Source: Aplidium turbinatum
Lineage: Eukaryota > Chordata > Ascidiacea > Aplousobranchia > Polyclinidae
Direction of reading: 5' to 3'
Length of the DNA stretch: 64,000 nt
Assembly (NCBI GenBank): GCA_918807975.1
Contig: OU964929.1
Span: 10,495,197 to 10,559,196 of the forward strand
The first letter of the stretch is position 1. Each line of letters begins with the position of its first letter. The notes under the pieces were generated by a model. That model did not search any database, was not told the origin of the DNA, and was given only the letters and a program-made list of their open reading frames with translations. A program made the position numbers and the translations under genes. Below, piece by piece: positions 50,505 to 61,369 of this stretch.

Positions 50505-53500
50505 TTATCGCATTTCATCACTTTGACCTTTAATTGCTTCATCTTCTTCAATTGCCTTGCCTGAACCAGACATCGACGGCCTCATAATTAGTTGAAATAT
50601 TCCTATTATATGTTGCATGGATGATTGTTTCTTTTTGTAATGTTCATGAGGTATGTTGAGCCATGATTTGATTAGCACAGGCCATTGCTGGTGCCAGGGC
50701 TCCGTTGGACGATAAGAAGACGCGATAGTGAAGCCAATCAGCTCAAATTGATGTTCAAGTCCGTACAAGTCGATGTACGTTCAAGTCGTACCGTCCCAGA
50801 CAACAACATCTGTCATTTTGACATTGATTCAATGTCTACAGTCGTTAAATGAATGTAAAAATGACGGATTTTGTTGTCTGGGGTAAAATAATTTTACCCA
50901 AATCAAATCCAAAACCAAATCAAATCCGTATTGTGTTGCTAAGCGCAGCCAATGGCTCTTGGAGAGGTTGAAATGGACAATCTTCTGAATGTCCCGATCC
51001 TGGGTTATCTTGTCATTATTCAGTCGCAATGCCGCTTTTGCATGAAATTATTAACTCTGTGAACGGTGTACCACGTTTTGGTAACTTTCCAGCTAGCAAA
51101 ATTTGCATTTTTACATTGATTCAACGTCTAAGAATGAAATAAAAAATCAAGGATTCTATTAGCTGGTCATATATTTCGTGGTTGAACGTTCGTTAATACT
51201 GTTTATTACGTGACAATGTTATCGTGTTTGGGAAATGGTTTTACGAGTTTCTTTTTCAACGTATTGCAAAATATGTCTAAGCCAGTGACGTAGCCAGAAA
51301 GAACACTTCACGGGAGCAGCAACAACTGTTGGGAGGCTTTATTTTAATGTTTCAAATGAAGAGTTTGTTTAAAAATAAAGCTCCTGAATGCAGCCAAGCA
51401 TTTATGAAACGTCATCCAACATGTAACACAATGTCATTTAAAACGTTGTAATGGTATTAAAAACACTTTTTGATGGGTTAAATTAAATTTTGGGGGGGCG
51501 ATTGCTCTCATAAGCCCCCCGTTGCTATGTCTCTGATTTAAGCTTAGAGATTTAAATTTTTAAAATAAGAATATACAATATACATGTTTGTTGTAGAAAG
51601 TTGTACTTTGATAGATCATCGTTTCTAACAGAAGCCCAGTCAACAAAAACGTGACTGTTATATTCTTGTTGTTGTTTCTTTGATGCAGCAGTTTCTTATA
51701 TCGTACAGGGCTATAGGCTACATTACTTCACTAATTCCTGACCACACAAATTAAATCGGTAAATAAAATAAGCAGGTTTAGCGAAGTAATAAATTTTTTT
51801 AGTAAAGCTTTCGCCGCTGTAAAGACGGCTTCACCAGTAGGCTACTCTTATTCAAATAGAAAATTGATTCTATTTGAATAAGAGTACTGATGAAGCCGTC
51901 TTTACGGCGACGAAAGCTCTACTAATAAATTTTATTTAGTTGCTAAACCTGCTTGTTTTATTTACCGATTTTATTCGTTTGGCTGCATCCAACATGGATC
52001 CTAATAAAATTTAAATCTGCAATTCTCCTAACAGCGAGAAGCCAGGACGGAGATTAAGAGACACCAGAAACACTTTATTGCTCATGCACAAACTAAACCT
52101 GGAAATTTCAGAAGCAATGTTTTTTAAATCGCCGTTTCGTTTATTAACAAAGTTGTAGCAACTGCAAAGTAAAATTATTTATCGATTTTGGCTTCAGCTA
52201 AAAGCTTTGCTCTTGCACTTACTTAGGGAATATCGAACAGCATGAGGAACAAAAAAGCAATAGACAGTTTAAACAATAATTAGTAGCAATAATTTCGCAT
52301 CAGAATTGGCAATAAAAAAAACTGTTCAAATTATATCATTTGTCAGGTGTAAGCATCATTTGAAAGTCATCTTCTTTTCAATAGCAACATGGACTTTTAC
52401 CAAGACAATAAGTATTTACTTCACGAAGTCAATAGCCTACTATATTTTTATCTCGAATGTAGGTGAAAATCCATACCGTACGGAAAATATCCATTTGAAA
52501 AGTATCCATAAGAAATATCTTTACTTTTCGAGAGAGGGGATATTTTCCTGGTGGATTTTTGCCGATTACCGTTGCTCTGATGTCGTCAACTGGTCTAGCG
52601 AATCTACAAATCTAACCAAACAGGGATATTGTGTGGCAAATCTCTTGAAGGCGCCGTCCATTATTGATTTGAAAATTCTTTGTTGAACTTTCTCAAAAGC
52701 GTCTCTTCGACCGTCACAAGCTTTTGCTCTGGCAAATTTGCATGTGGCGTATGACAGGTTGACCTAAAAGCATTCAACAGGTTTTAAGATGATCTTAACT
52801 TTAAAAGGATTAAATTGAGTCATGGATTCACGTTGATTGGTTGCAATAAAAAAGCAGACTCAAATGAGTTGTTTATTTACACTAAATCAACAACAGTCGC
52901 AAAAGCGAGTTTACAGTGACCCACTTAGTTGCTTATGGATGCAACATCTCTGCGAAGCAATGTTGCCAGCTTCACAAATTTTGAGCAGAATTTTTTTATG
53001 ATTTGTGAAGAATGTTAAGCGGTGGTGGGTTTTAACGTTGGTTACGAACTAACGATGTTATACGATTTAAAATTAGTGTAAATTTTCAAGTGTTATTACC
53101 TAAATGAGACAATAAGCAGTTTCTTTGCATCAGTTTTGCAAATTTTAGCCTTAGTTTTATATACAAGGATTGGGCTATAATGGCAATTGTCTGAAAATTG
53201 AAAAATATCTGGCAACATTTACAACTACATTCAACCAAATCGACCTATCACGAAATCTTTCACTGTTACATTGACTAAACGTCTGCAATAGTTAAATCAA
53301 TGTAAAAATAATAGATCTACTAGCTGGGACAACATCAGCAACACCAACCTGTTGGATGGAGCCAGGCAACATGTACTTTTCTACAATTTCTTCAGCTCGC
53401 TCTAGTAATTGTATATCCTCACATTTCTTGTACTCTTCGCATTCCAACCAGAATAATAAGTCATTGTCACTGTATTCCACTTTCAAGAAATGTAGAAATA

Positions 53501-54480
53501 CCAACAAAGCATCTGCAACACATTTTAAAAATGCAATGTCTTCTGAAAGCTTTCATCAGTGAAGTTCACTGAGCAAGCTGCAATACGGCAACTCATAAAA
53601 CCTCGTGCAGGTATTTCCAGGACAAACATTTTTTCACTTTTTCCAGCAACACTCGTTTATTTTGCTCCACAAAAACATATTCAAAAATGGTTTTTGTTTG
53701 GAAAAAAATTCACTTGAATTTATACAGGAAAATAATACTTTTGTGGTCTACTTTATAGCCTACATACGTTATTATAATTCAATATAAATAATTATGTTTG
53801 GCACCACTCACGTTTGTGTTGAAGAACTCGGGCCAGTTGCTTGTTTGCGGTTGACCATGGACTGCTGTTGATGTAGAACTATTTTTAAACAGTGGAAGCA
53901 TTAATTAGTGGGTACTTATCGCTATGACGGTTTGTCAGAGGTCTACTCGTCCTTATCAAATACAATCACTGGCGCTCGCGAGGGGGGGCATTGGGGTTTG
54001 CCCTCCGTTTTAAAAAAAATGTTTCAGTAATTTAACGAAGTAGAGTAAGGCACTTGAAATGTTTTGGATAGCACTGTCACTAGTATAGCATAGACTAAGC
54101 ACTAAGCAAATACTAAATCCCTGCCCCCTGCGTACGCCACTGACCGCAATTACGTCAGCTGAAATTTACTTTAAAAATATATAACTCGGCTTTTACTTAA
54201 CAGTTGTGCTGTGTTGTGGTTTATTTAGTTAATTATTCTAAATTGACGCTGTTTCTACATACGTTGATGCTGTCCTTCTTCTTAAAGCATCCCGTCGAGA
54301 AAAAGTGCAGTTGTTTGTTTTGAAGTGTCTATCCTGTCTTGCCAGTTGTTTCAATTGAACAACTGACACTTCGCCCTTTTGTGTTGCTTCCGTTGTTCTG
54401 CTGGAGGTGCGAGCAATCAGATCATGAATCGGGAAACTTTTTTCGATTTTGTTAATCCGACGTCTGCGTGGTGGCATTGC
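50505..54480 (-). CDS. RGS-domain protein gene, 3' part (convergent with UNC80)
   Basis: Exons read on the - strand: 54480-54263, 53878-53812, 53549-53349, 52763-52570, possibly 52161-52099, 51034-50898, and 50741-50505 with the stop at 50507. The first four join in phase (2, 0, 0, 2). Residues of exons 3 and 4 form one RGS domain: FLHFLKVEYSDNDLLFWLEC, then EEYKKC, then FEKVQQRIFKSIMDGAFKRF. This is the fold that binds G-alpha-GTP and speeds its GTP hydrolysis, as seen in the FLKSEFSEENIEFWLACE and AQ..IY.LMEKDSYPRF family consensus. The exon at 54480 starts with an AG then GCAATGCCACC, so it may hold the start or be internal. The sub-family is not clear to me. The last three exons rest on open frame and splice phase only. 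Confidence 0.7.
50795..50883. mobile_element. Hairpin MITE, copy 2
   Basis: It has ends CCCAGACAACAAC and TTGTTGTCTGGG and core ACATTGATTCAATGTC. It lies between the last two proposed exons of the - strand RGS gene. Confidence 0.8.
51089..51166. mobile_element. Hairpin MITE, copy 3
   Basis: It has ends CCAGCTAGCAAAA and TTCTATTAGCTGG and core TTTTTACATTGATTCAACGTC in pieces. The arms pair less well than in copies 1 and 2. Confidence 0.65.
51283..51535. mobile_element. hAT-like MITE
   Basis: The ends CAGTGACGTAGCCAG and GCTATGTCTCTG are flanked by GTCTAAGC and ATTTAAGC (6 of 8). A G-run and a C-run near the right end resemble the other MITEs here. Confidence 0.65.
51768..51975. mobile_element. 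Foldback element with paired CTGATGA/GAAA hairpins
   Basis: Two arms of about 95 bp (AAGCAGGTTTAGCGAAGT and the inverse TAAACCTGCTT) meet at a short AATTGA centre between ATTCAAATAGAA repeats. Near the centre of each arm is a stem GCCG/CGGC set between CTGATGAA (or CTGGTGAA) and GAAAGC. Confidence 0.8.
52570..52763 (-). CDS. RGS domain, second half (exon)
   Basis: The acceptor is GCTTTTAG followed by GTCAACCTG, and the donor is GTAATC. The frame is phase 0 in and 2 out, matching its neighbours. VNLSYATCKFARAK followed by AFEKVQQRIFKSIMDGAFKR corresponds to the C-terminal helices of the RGS fold. A 126-codon ORF on the opposite strand (52306-52686) is its shadow. Confidence 0.82.
53248..53329. 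mobile_element. Hairpin MITE, copy 4
   Basis: The core GTTACATTGACTAAACGTC and its inverse lie left of CTACTAGCTGGGA. The left arm is decayed. It abuts the donor of the first RGS exon. Confidence 0.6.
53349..53549 (-). CDS. RGS domain, first half (exon)
   Basis: The frame opens after GATGAAAG and closes at CAACAG before a GTTGGT donor; 67 codons, phase 0 on both sides. The peptide FLKVEYSDNDLLFWLECEEY fits helices III-IV of an RGS domain, with the invariant E-F/Y-S and FWL.CE pattern. The downstream flank carries one copy of the hairpin MITE family (53248-53329), whose end lies about 20 nt past the donor. Confidence 0.85.
53967..54142. mobile_element. Possible hAT-like MITE
   Basis: The ends CACTGGCGCTCGCG and GCGTACGCCACTG are inverted, with a G-run inside the left end. 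The flanking octamers match at only 5 of 8. Confidence 0.45.
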
Positions 54481-54518
54481 CTGCACAAAAGCTATTTTAG
54501 TGATTCATAAAACAAAAT

Positions 54519-54700
54519 ATTTTGGTAGAGAGGTGACTTTCTTTAACCATAGACAGATAAAACCAAAGCAACCACACATCATTTAACATCATACAATTAG
54601 AGTGAACGTAAAACTATAAGCTACGAACGTTTTCGGCCATACTCAAGTTAGCCTTTCTCAAGTAACGAAAATAACTGATTTTGCAATAACATCTACATTG
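54519..54700 (+). mobile_element. Piece of the foldback family
   Basis: It starts TTTTGGTAGAGAGGTGACTT like the ends of the elements at 8909 and 32352, followed by AACCATAGACAGATAAAAC. On the opposite strand it has a stem flanked by TGAGAAAGGC and GGCCGAAAACGTT. The right boundary is unclear. Confidence 0.55.
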
Positions 54701-54842
54701 AAAATAACTGAATTACACAATGAATTGAAAAACGAAATGCACAAGAATGAAACTGCAAAGCAGAGGAAAAAGGCATAAAACAAAAGCGTTCAATATTCGC
54801 TGCAGCAAATGGTTAAAAACTGGGACAAAATTTATCTAAATG

Positions 54843-54921
54843 AGCAAATCAGCTTTTTTACATTGCTTCAGCGTCGGTAGACGTTGGAGCAATGCAAAAA
54901 TGGATTGATTTGCTGACTGGG
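54843..54921. mobile_element. Hairpin MITE, copy 5
   Basis: AGCAAATCAGCTTTTTTACATTG, read in pieces, and its inverse surround GGTAG. It ends TTTGCTGACTGGG. The core is GCTTCAGCGTC and ACGTTGGAGC. Confidence 0.7.
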
Positions 54922-56340
54922 ATGACGTTTATGATCTGATGTGCTTCTAATGGGCAATTGAACGCTGTTCAACACAAAACGAATTCTTCACAAAAATTTG
55001 TTTTGACATGAAATAAAAACAACAGATTTTGTACCGAAGCAACATCTTTCGAAATTTTGAAAACATCATTGAAATATTTTTTTGCTGAACACCCGAAAGC
55101 CTGAACCATTGGCTAATGGTTTCAAATCACAACTTAGCTACACTAGATTGCTTATTTTGCAAATCAAAATGTAAAGTGTTTTTATTTTAGTTTGCGCAAT
55201 GGCTACCAAGTTCTTCAGCATCCCTGCCAGGCAAGTGTTTATTTTTGTTGTTTTGTCGAAGGTGCTAATTGAATGACGCAAAAACAAACTGGTTCAATAA
55301 ACAGCGATGAAGAAGTCTATATGTTGCAAGACACTTCCAACTAGTGCATTATAAACATGCAGAAAGAACAGTTCAAAAATACAGCAGTCAATAATTATGA
55401 ACACTGTTTGACACAAAGTGTTTCAGAAAAAAAATTGAAATCATGATAAAAGAATTTACGCCAAAATGAAACAATCTTTTGTTTTAAATAGTCCCAGTGA
55501 TCATAAATGGAAGAAACCGTTCCCCTTATTTGTCTTTTTCATTGTTCATCTTACACTCTTTTGACTTGAAAACGATACCAACAGAGACTTGTAAAAAGTT
55601 TATTTGAACCAATACCTAAATTGCATGTATTAAATAACTAAGAACAGCCATGACAAAGAATATGACGAAGGACACCATAACTTACCGGATAGTAACTAAA
55701 CTCTGACTTGGCTGAAACTGACGGTTCCATTGTGCACAGGCCTATCATTCTACCAGTTAGGTCACGCGTGCAATAGTTCCAAACCATATAAAATATACTT
55801 ACAAGAAATTTTAAAATGCAAATGGCCTACACTGACTAATTCACTGCAACTTTACAGCAAAAATGTATTGCTTATCTACTCGTATAGTTAGTGGGGTCAA
55901 TATGCATCTCACAAGATTTAAATGATGGAATGAATCTTTCCCAAGAATGATAAGATTTAAAAAAAAGAGAACCTCGATAAATTCTATCTACTGCTGTTTG
56001 CTCTGCTTGGCTCGCGTGCGTCCCGGATTATAGCGATTGACCTGAACACATGGCAAACGTTTGTCCAAGAGATCAGCGGCATTTCACAAAATCACGACTT
56101 GCTAATTGACAGTAAGGGGATTTGGCAAGACTGGAGTCTGAACTGAAGATGTAAATAAACTTTTCAATTTCAAAGTTCCCAATCAGCAAAAGAAACAGCT
56201 GGATACACGTGGTTTACTGTTCTACGTTTAACCGAAATGGCTTTGGCTACTACCTATATGCATGGAATGGAAGGCAGACAGGTATACCGGTGCAGCACAT
56301 TTTACAAAGTTAATATGTCGCAGACATACAAAGCTTTATC
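54922..56340. other. No recognised gene
   Basis: The open frames are short and without family signal. A short frame at 55200 (ATGGCTACCAAG) ends in GCAAGT but cannot be tied to another exon. Upstream exons of the - strand RGS gene may lie here, but I could not find them. Confidence 0.4.
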
Positions 56341-57545
56341 ATTGGTTGATTACCTTATCCTCGGACTGGGAAAGCTTCTTTGAGAGCTTTATCCTGGCAG
56401 TTTCGCATACTTGTAGAAGCTTTGAATCGGTTGGTTGGTTTAGAGCAGGGGTGGGGAACCTGCGGCCCGCGGGCCGAATGTGGCCCGCGTGACTGTTCCA
56501 TGTGGCCCGCGTCAAAATTTCTTTACCCAAAATATATTGAAAAAACAGCTCAAAAAAGAGTAGGCTCTGCATTCTCGCTTCTCGGTATATTGCGAATGGC
56601 CGTCGATGAAGAAATGAAACGAAACGAAACGAAGTCGATCAGTTCATGAATAATCAGGGAAACCATGTCGTTGAACTCACTGATAGCTAATGGTTGTGTG
56701 ACCTAGCGTTTATGGTTGACATTAGCAAGCACCTCTCCGAGCTCAACGTCAAGTTGCAGGGACCGAATCAGCTTTTGAACTCCTTGTTTGCAAAAGTGAA
56801 ATCATTTGAAGCTAAACTACATCTGTGGAAAGTACAACTTGAAAACAATAAGATGTTCCTAATAACTTCCAACATGAAATAGTAGATCTCCAGAATGACG
56901 GTACGTTGAAAGCGATGTACCAAAACATCCCACTGCTCAACTTTTATCAACGCTACATAAATGCTGATGATTTTCCAGTCATGCGTAAACATGCTTTAAA
57001 ATATGTGTCTCTGTTTGGAAGCACCTACCATTGCGAACAGTTTTTTTCTCCAAACTGAATCTAACAAAAAGTCGGCTTCGCTCCATACTGACTGATTAAA
57101 GCGTGAAGATGCAGTTAAGAGTTGCAACATCTTCCGTGTCAACAGACATCACACGACTCACCAAAAATAAATACTTTCAGCCATCCCACTAGCTGTGAAA
57201 GTGAAATAAATCATTATCTACTTCGCTGCATTTTTTATCTGTAAATAAAATTTCGAAATTTTTACTGGCCCGCTTGTGTTATTTCTCATTTTATGTAGCC
57301 CGCAATACTAAAAAGGCTCCCCACCCCTGGTTTAGAGGCTCTTGACGCAGAGGCCGGTTACCGAGATTTGCATAGTAAAGTTTTCCGATTGTTGAAGTGT
57401 TGTTGCCGTGGAATTATTCCATTCATTAGGTGCCGCTGAATGGAGAGCAGTCCTGAAATGCGTTGCTCAAGCGCACACCCCGAGAATCGAACCAGCGCCG
57501 CATGATTTTAAGCCCGGCGCGTAACCACTGAGCTAACGGGGCGGA
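56341..57545 (-). mobile_element. SINE family A split by a hAT element
   Basis: The 3' part (56341-56445) and the 5' part with the tRNA-like head (57330-57545, reverse of TAGCTCAGTGGTTACGCG) are separated by the 884-bp hAT at 56446. Joined across the insertion, the order agrees with the intact copies at 37331 and 40177. Confidence 0.88.
56446..57329 (+). mobile_element. hAT DNA transposon derivative nested in a SINE
   Basis: The ends CAGGGGTGGGGAACCT and AGGCTCCCCACCCCTG are flanked by the perfect duplication GTTTAGAG (56438-56445 and 57330-57337). The + strand retains transposase pieces: WLCDLAFMVDISKHLSELN and NLTKSRLRS, with HCEQFFS near the end, as in GTF2IRD2/ZBED-type hAT proteins. The frames are interrupted, so it is inactive. 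Confidence 0.93.
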
Positions 57546-57642
57546 TAGGCGCAGGCCCGGCCGCGAATTTTTTCTCACAAACTTTTTGTTACTTTGCATT
57601 GAGTTCGTATTTATACCGCCTCACCGTGTGAATGCAAACATT

Positions 57643-57716
57643 TTTCGTTGGCTCGTTTAGTTCAGTAGTTTCGTCTTTTGCCTTATGTTCGTGAGGACAT
57701 CGATTCGACGCCCATC
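57643..57716 (+). other. Degenerate tRNA-like stretch
   Basis: GGCTCGTTTAGTTCAGTAGTT and GATTCGACGCC resemble A and B boxes at tRNA spacing. There is no convincing cloverleaf or discriminator. It is more likely a decayed SINE head than a tRNA gene. Confidence 0.3.
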
Positions 57717-58065
57717 GAAGTCAATTTTTTTTTCTTTACATTAATTTTTGCGGTGCACAAAAGCTTTTCAAAAAAAGTGAGGTTAGGGTTAATTCTTAAT
57801 CAATTCAGAAAAGATTACTTTTAGACTAGTGACCAGATTCAATTTCTTTTCTCAACTTTTTTAAACTTGACTAGACTAGGTATTTCTCCAGGCTACGCTT
57901 TTTTTTCAAGTTCAATGTTTAGATTTGGGCCTGGAGGGCGAAAATCGGTGAAAACAGTTACCCTACGCGCGGTAACCAGTAATGGCTACACTTACAGAAA
58001 TATGCAAATGAGACAAAAAGTTCGAGGGAAAAAAAATTCGCGGCCCGGCATCGAAATTGTCTGAA

Positions 58066-58229
58066 TGAAGTTTCGATTGTTGAAGTGTTGTTATCGGGGA
58101 ATTATTCCATCCATTAAGTGCCTCTGAATGGAGAGCAGTTGTTAGAATGTGTTACTCAAGCGCACACCCCGAGAGTCGAAGCAAGCACGAAGTCATGCGC
58201 TAACCAAGTGGCCTATCGAGGCGGACATT
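58066..58229 (-). mobile_element. SINE family A, 3'-truncated
   Basis: The body and a damaged tRNA head match the copy at 40177 in reverse orientation; the distal part is missing. Confidence 0.7.
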
Positions 58230-58418
58230 ATTAGGCTTAGGCTATATCAAAAGCATAAATTTTATCGATATGGAAGCTACACTTGGGAAACACCCCAAAA
58301 AACACATGCGATTTTCCAAGTCAAGTTGCCCTCACAACTTTGACTAACACTTAGGCTAAGCAATAGAAGAGAGAGCGCTTTCTCCGCTACAAACTTCAAT
58401 TACACAGTTACACACCGG

Positions 58419-58935
58419 CAGAGATGTACGTATACGCCGCAAATTCTACGCCGCAGACTTGCGGCGTAGACTTTTTGTTTACGCTAACGCTTACGGCCAC
58501 ATTTTTTTGGATAGTTTGCGCTTGAGGCTACGCCGTAAAGTTTTCGCGGTTTTTTAGCGCATAGCGTCAACGCATACTTTTTAATGCATTTTTTTCGCTA
58601 CAACACGTCAATACCTTCCAGCGCTGCAGTTGAAAGAATGTTTGCAATGGGCAAAGACATATTGGAACCAAAACACAGCAAAATGTCAGATGAACACTTT
58701 CAGATGCTTGTGTTTCTTCGTGGAAATTCAAAATAAAACTTGTTTGTTTCGAGTGGTTTATACCGTGTGAATGTTTGGCACCTAGCAAACAAAATGAGTT
58801 TACGCTAGTGTATGCGCTGACGCTGACGCCGCCAACTTTTTTACAAGTTACGTTGACGCATACGGCGTATGGTTTTTCGAACGTTTGCGTTTGCGCTGAC
58901 GGCGTCAATATTTTTTGTATGCGCGTACATCACTG
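58419..58935 (+). mobile_element. hAT DNA transposon derivative keeping the last transposase segment
   Basis: The ends CAGAGATGTACGTATACGC and GTATGCGCGTACATCACTG are flanked by the perfect duplication CACACCGG (58411-58418 and 58936-58943). The + strand at 58605-58735 encodes IPSSAAVERMFAMGKDILEP and MSDEHFQMLVFLRGN, the hAT C-terminal dimerisation region. The subterminal DNA is unusually rich in ACGCCGCA and GCGGCGTA repeats that fold back. Confidence 0.93.
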
Positions 58936-59972
58936 CACACCGGACACCGAACATCGAAAACACACACCACAATACACACCGAAATAAAAACTAACAAAAA
59001 GCAGCCGCTCCACCACTCCACCAACCCACAAAACTTGTTTACGATACGACTGAAGGCATAAAAAAAATTATTTATCCAAGTGAGATACTCATGATGTTTC
59101 ACAAAAATTGACAGAACGCGGAAAATAGCCACTCCACTTTGCTGCTCTCCTTAGTCTCTGTACACCAAGTTTACAAGTTATTAGCCTATACCAAATCAAG
59201 ACCACATATCGGACTTCTTCTGATTCTAACTTCTAACACTAAACGGTAGGCTACGTAATCCTTAGAAAAATACTACTGTTAAATATTTAGCTTAAATTTA
59301 GTCACAAAATTTGAAGATGGAAGACATTTTTGTGATGAAATGATAGATTTTCATTATTGAATGGAAATGGGATGGAAGAAAATCTCAAGGTGGAAGATGG
59401 AAATAACTTCTTCCATTTTATCCCATACCCTGCTTATACCGTATGAACTAAAAGAGGTCATTTTTGACCTTAGTTTGTTATCATACAGTAGCCTATTCTA
59501 AACCTATAGTGTTTATGAAGTTCTTTGTCGCTTCTTTTATTACAAACGATATTTATCCATACTGTTGGTTGTGTGAAACCTGGAAGAGCCGTTGTTGGGT
59601 CGGTGATGACGTCTCGTCTTTTTGGCAAGTCTATACGTGCCAGCATTGGTTCCATTCATGGTGCGGATCGAAATTGTTGTAGTTGGTAATTTTAGTGTAA
59701 ATAGGGATTCGTGACTTCAGTCGATTGCTTTTTGGAGCTTGTTTAATTTTTTTTCGGTTGAGTGCGTTTTTGTCAGAAAATAAACTTTTTTGATTGTCTT
59801 TGCTGTTGCTTCTTTTCTTCTGATATGAGGTGGGATTATGTTACTCATGGTGGAAAGCCATCGTATTGGTGTCGATTTAAGTGTTCCAGATATGATCCGC
59901 ATTGTGATATTGAGCTGAGTAGCCTATCTATTTTTAAAGTGTGTGTGCTCCGTTTTTATGATGATGTGCAAG

Positions 59973-60281
59973 CGGCAGCCGTGGCCGAGTGGTTAGCGCG
60001 TTGGGCTCGCAGTCGAGAGCCTGCATGTTCGACTCCAGCCACCCGCACTTGCTGTTGTTTCTCTGGGCAATAAACTTTACGATAATTGCCTCTACCTAGT
60101 GATCGATTTCGAGTAATGGGTAGTACCAAATTCACGTCATAAGTAGAGTAGACAACCGGAAACAGACATTGCCGTCGGCTGCAGCGTGGGTCAGGTGTAT
60201 GTCGGAAGGCGTACACTGATGCATAGCGCTCAAGTCCGCTTTCCCGCAATGCAGGATAAAGATAAACAAACAAACAAACAA
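59973..60281 (+). mobile_element. tRNA-headed SINE (family B) nested in the LINE
   Basis: The head GGCAGCCGTGGCCGAGTGG, followed by GTTCGACTCC, is a Ser/Leu-type tRNA-like pol III promoter. The body is about 220 bp, and the tail is AAACAAACAAACAAACAA. It is a single copy in the window. Confidence 0.85.
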
Positions 60282-60358
60282 TATTCAACAGTGCTATAAC
60301 ACAAATCCAGGGAAGATGTCCTCACTAGGCTACGGTCTGGTTTGCACCTCAATGTGTT

Positions 60359-61369
60359 CAGTGACGTGCGGTGAGGTTCCTAGATGGTGAGGCACTACTT
60401 TTTTCAAGTCACTTTTACAATAAAATTTTTTAACAACAAAAACGGTGTCATAACTTACTAATCAAAAAAATTAGCAGCATGCTTTCACATTTATTAAAAA
60501 TAAAATCCATGCGCCTATCCTTTTGGACTAAAACATCTGTGACTTTGTTGTAGAGACCCTTCTTTACTCCAAACCTTATCACTAGATATTGAAAATAAGA
60601 GACGGGAAAGCAGAAAAGGCAATTTTTAAAGCATAGCCACACAGCCACTTCTTCTTTGAGTAGGCCTACCAATCTCTTTGAAAGTTGCAAGTTATTTTTT
60701 TTTTGTTCAGTCGTCTGATGCAAACCTTATAAATTTGGAACAGGTCTTTCTTTATTTATGACTTCAACTTTGGATTGAAAGTTTAGTTTTTTAAAATCTC
60801 GCAGATTTGATACTAAATCTTCCTCCATTTTATTTACATTTTATAAGAAACAATTCTTTACGCTGCAAGAAGTCACATACCACGTAGGCTCGCAGGCACT
60901 CCAGCTTGACGAAAAAGGTTTCATAGCTGTGACGTCACATTTGAGGCGTGCCTCAAATCGTAGCTAAATCGTTCATGATGATTTCTGGCGACTTTGCGAA
61001 AGAAAAAGGCACGCATAGTGCAGTGTATGGAAGTTTTCTGATCTGAAGTGAGGCAAAGCTGGCGTTGCCTCTCCTTGCGTATTTCAACGATTTTGACCAC
61101 ATGAACGCTCGATAGGAATATCGCCACAGAAACAGAAACAAATTAAAGCACAGTTTGGGTGTAGAAACGTAAAATTTGGGGGAAAGGGGGCACGACTACA
61201 GCAATTCACACAAACTAAAGCACCTAAAAACGTGCAATTTTTACTACTTTTTAACAAAAAATATTTATTCTGTGATAACCATTTCTTTGATAAGCTTATA
61301 ACTTTTGCTTTGCCAGATGTTGGCAGGTGAGGCACTGCCTCACCTGCCTCCCCTGACTGCACGTCCCTG
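60359..61369. mobile_element. Non-autonomous hAT element nested in the LINE
   Basis: The ends CAGTGACGTGCGGTGAGG and TGACTGCACGTCCCTG are flanked by the perfect duplication AATGTGTT (60351-60358 and 61370-61377). There is no recognisable transposase. The LINE reading continues directly across the empty site, which dates the hAT as younger than the LINE. Confidence 0.94.

Noticed and set aside
52306-52686. 126-codon open frame on the + strand
   Set aside because: It overlaps the antisense of the second RGS exon and shows no family signal.
55200-55236. First exon of a + strand gene (MATKFFSIPAR)
   Set aside because: There are eleven codons, a GC donor, and no partner exon or family match.
59973-60045. 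tRNA gene (Ser/Leu-like)
   Set aside because: A and B boxes are present, but the sequence runs into a SINE body and an AAAC tail, so it is a SINE head.
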